This document shows positions 5,746-6,572 of a DNA stretch of 6,572 bases, piece by piece. The position numbers were made by a program, and so were the translations under genes. A model generated the notes under the pieces. The model saw only the letters and a list, made by a program, of their open reading frames with translations. It ran no database searches and was not told the DNA's origin. Each line of letters begins with the position of its first letter. Position 1 is the first letter of the stretch. Where the stretch lies: contig CAMELY010000076.1 in the NCBI GenBank assembly GCA_945926565.1, forward strand, positions 1-6,572, read 5' to 3'. This stretch comes from an uncultured Clostridia bacterium. Lineage in GTDB: Bacteria > Bacillota > Clostridia > Oscillospirales > Oscillospiraceae.

Positions 5746-5775
5746 GGTTTTCGATACATCAGTTCATCGAAAACC
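5746..5775. repeat. Perfect 10-bp inverted repeat just after the 56-residue gene
   Basis: GGTTTTCGAT (5746-5755) pairs perfectly with ATCGAAAACC (5766-5775) around a ten-base loop, four bases beyond the stop codon of the small minus-strand gene. It could protect or help end that transcript, or be a protein-binding operator-like palindrome. It lacks a following T tract on the minus strand. Confidence 0.55.
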
Positions 5776-5779
5776 AGGA

Positions 5780-5950
5780 TCAGAGTCCCATGCTGTCCGC
5801 AATGTGCTCAGCCACCTGGCTGGCCGCCCGGATCGCCTTGCTGGCGGCGGATTTCTTGTGGAAGCGGCTCTGAGGCGCTACCGCCATGCTGAGGGCTGCC
5901 CCGACGGCGACGCCGATGCCCATGCCCCGGAGAAACTGAGTGGTGTTCAT
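5780..5950 (-). CDS. Small membrane-anchored hypothetical protein (YtxH-like style)
   Basis: This 56-residue protein is of unknown function. A hydrophobic, glycine/alanine-rich segment (about 9-26, MGIGVAVGAALSMAVAP) should insert in the membrane. A basic stretch (SRFHKKSAASK) and an amphipathic C-terminal helix (KAIRAASQVAEHIADSMG) follow. This layout recalls short YtxH-like proteins of gut Clostridia, but I recognise it by style only. The start is well supported: AAAGGAGGTCA, an almost complete anti-16S match, lies immediately upstream (5955-5965) with good spacing to the ATG at 5948-5950. This suggests high translation. The same frame stays open much further upstream, but that part has low-complexity, non-protein-like composition. 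Its neighbour sleB lies on the same strand, separated by two hairpins. Confidence 0.75.
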   Translation of the reverse strand: MNTTQFLRGMGIGVAVGAALSMAVAPQSRFHKKSAASKAIRAASQVAEHIADSMGL

Positions 5951-6216
5951 AAAATGACCTCCTTTCGTCAGCTGCTCTCTTAGTCTGCCCGGCAAGTTGA
6001 AAAAGTGCGCTGAGAAATTTCGGGAAAAAAGCCATGAAATCTCTGTATCGACAGCAGAAAAGCTGTAATTGAAGCGGTGCTGTGAAAGAGACGCACTGCC
6101 GCGGTTTTGCGTAGGAACGGGAAAAGCGGAGGAACAGAGGGAAACTGCCCGGAAAACGTTTGTGCTTCTGACGAGGGAAGGGGCATAGACTGCCTGGGGG
6201 AAGGGGAGGCGGAAGC
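5951..6216. other. Divergent intergenic region, no gene seen
   Basis: This stretch separates the leftward 56-residue gene from the rightward epimerase gene, so promoters for both should be here. Apart from the Shine-Dalgarno at 5955-5965 and that of the epimerase (GGGGAGGCGG just before 6217), I found no sigma-A promoter pair with acceptable boxes and spacing on either strand. Open frames across it lack protein-like composition and ribosome sites. A short hairpin (6052-6067, 5-bp stem) is too small to interpret. Confidence 0.5.
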
Positions 6217-6572
6217 ATGAAAAAGCGGATTTTGCAGATGATTGGGACAAGGCCGGAGGCCATTAAAATGAGTCCGGTGGCGCTGGAGCTGGCTGAGAGA
6301 CCGGGCCTTTCCAGCCGGGTTTGCTTTACGGGGCAGCACCGGGAGCTGCTGGAGCAGGCGGCCTCCGCATTTGGCCTGCGCCCGGACTGCAGGCTGGAGG
6401 TGATGGAGGAGGAGCAGTCGCTAGACGGTCTCACCGCCCGGCTGCTCACCCAGATAACCCAGCTGCTGCGGGAGGAGCGGCCGGATCTCCTGCTGGTGCA
6501 TGGGGACACGACGACCGCCTTTGCCGCCGCCTTGGCGGCCTTCTATCTGGAGATTCCCGTGGGCCATGTGGA
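6217..6572 (+). CDS. wecB: UDP-N-acetylglucosamine 2-epimerase (non-hydrolysing), 5' part
   Basis: This enzyme interconverts UDP-GlcNAc and UDP-ManNAc in the cytoplasm, supplying ManNAc units for teichoic acid linkage units, capsule or other surface glycans; homologues are called wecB or mnaA. The first 118 codons are present and the gene runs off the window (family proteins are about 370-390 residues). Diagnostic motifs in the N-terminal Rossmann-like domain are IGTRPEAIKMSPV (9-21), TGQHRELL (38-45) and LLVHGDTTTAFAAALAAFY (92-110), with the H-G-D at 95-97 carrying the conserved aspartate. The window ends at GHV, which in the family is followed by EAGLR. The ATG follows a GGGGAGGCGG site. 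It is transcribed divergently from the 56-residue gene. Whether it belongs to a glycan cluster cannot be judged from here. Confidence 0.93.
   Translation, partial: MKKRILQMIGTRPEAIKMSPVALELAERPGLSSRVCFTGQHRELLEQAASAFGLRPDCRLEVMEEEQSLDGLTARLLTQITQLLREERPDLLLVHGDTTTAFAAALAAFYLEIPVGHV

Noticed and set aside
4101..5892. Plus-strand open frames opposite the GH2 and SleB genes (for example 4101-4721 and 4831-5892)
   Set aside because: They are antisense to genes with clear catalytic motifs, and one also crosses the tRNA promoter and the sleB signal peptide. No domain pattern or Shine-Dalgarno was found.
6052..6067. Short hairpin ACAGC-AGAAAA-GCTGT in the divergent spacer
   Set aside because: A 5-bp stem is expected often by chance and has no T tract or conserved context.
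5808..6509. Minus-strand open frames across the divergent spacer and the start of the epimerase gene
   Set aside because: Low-complexity S/R/P-rich translation, antisense to the epimerase with its GTRPEA motif, and no ribosome site.

Overview
The window looks like chromosome from a GC-rich, endospore-forming member of the Clostridia, most likely Oscillospiraceae (the Flavonifractor, Lawsonibacter or Pseudoflavonifractor type). The evidence is strong GGAGG ribosome-binding sites, GC-rich codon choice, a SleB-type spore cortex hydrolase, and a GH2 enzyme and a 56-residue hydrophobic protein in the styles I associate with gut Clostridia. The organism is inferred; there is no rRNA or marker gene to settle it.

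Left block (1-2192, + strand): four tightly packed coding units. They are a TetR-type repressor, a short flavodoxin-fold protein, a GyrI-like small-molecule effector-binding protein and a GNAT acetyltransferase. The last two form one uninterrupted 338-codon frame, but the sequence indicates that one extra base near 1602-1609 has joined two formerly separate genes. The native end of the first gene (VDLLFAFREKQSQ then stop) can still be read in another frame, and the second gene keeps its own Shine-Dalgarno and GTG start. The set reads as a small ligand-sensing or stress cassette, but its inducer and substrates cannot be seen. A bidirectional hairpin terminator (2219-2256) closes it.

Middle block (2262-4890, - strand): a cytoplasmic 805-residue glycoside hydrolase family 2 enzyme, beta-galactosidase-like, lies directly downstream of a tRNA-Pro(GGG) gene. 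The tRNA has a clear promoter (4862-4890) and a strong 14-bp terminator (4711-4743). That terminator ends only about 15 bases before the GH2 Shine-Dalgarno, leaving almost no room for a separate GH2 promoter.

Right block (4939-6572): sleB (- strand) has a signal peptide, a peptidoglycan-binding domain and a Hydrolase_2 domain, and is preceded by a possible sigma-G-like promoter. Next come two unexplained perfect inverted repeats, a 56-residue membrane-anchored hypothetical protein (- strand), and a 266-base divergent intergenic stretch in which I see no convincing promoter. The window ends inside the first 118 codons of a + strand UDP-GlcNAc 2-epimerase, an enzyme supplying ManNAc for cell-surface glycans.

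I found no CRISPR array, insertion sequence, defence system, prophage or clearly novel multi-gene system. The points most worth a second look are the frameshift-made fusion and the tRNA terminator abutting the GH2 gene.
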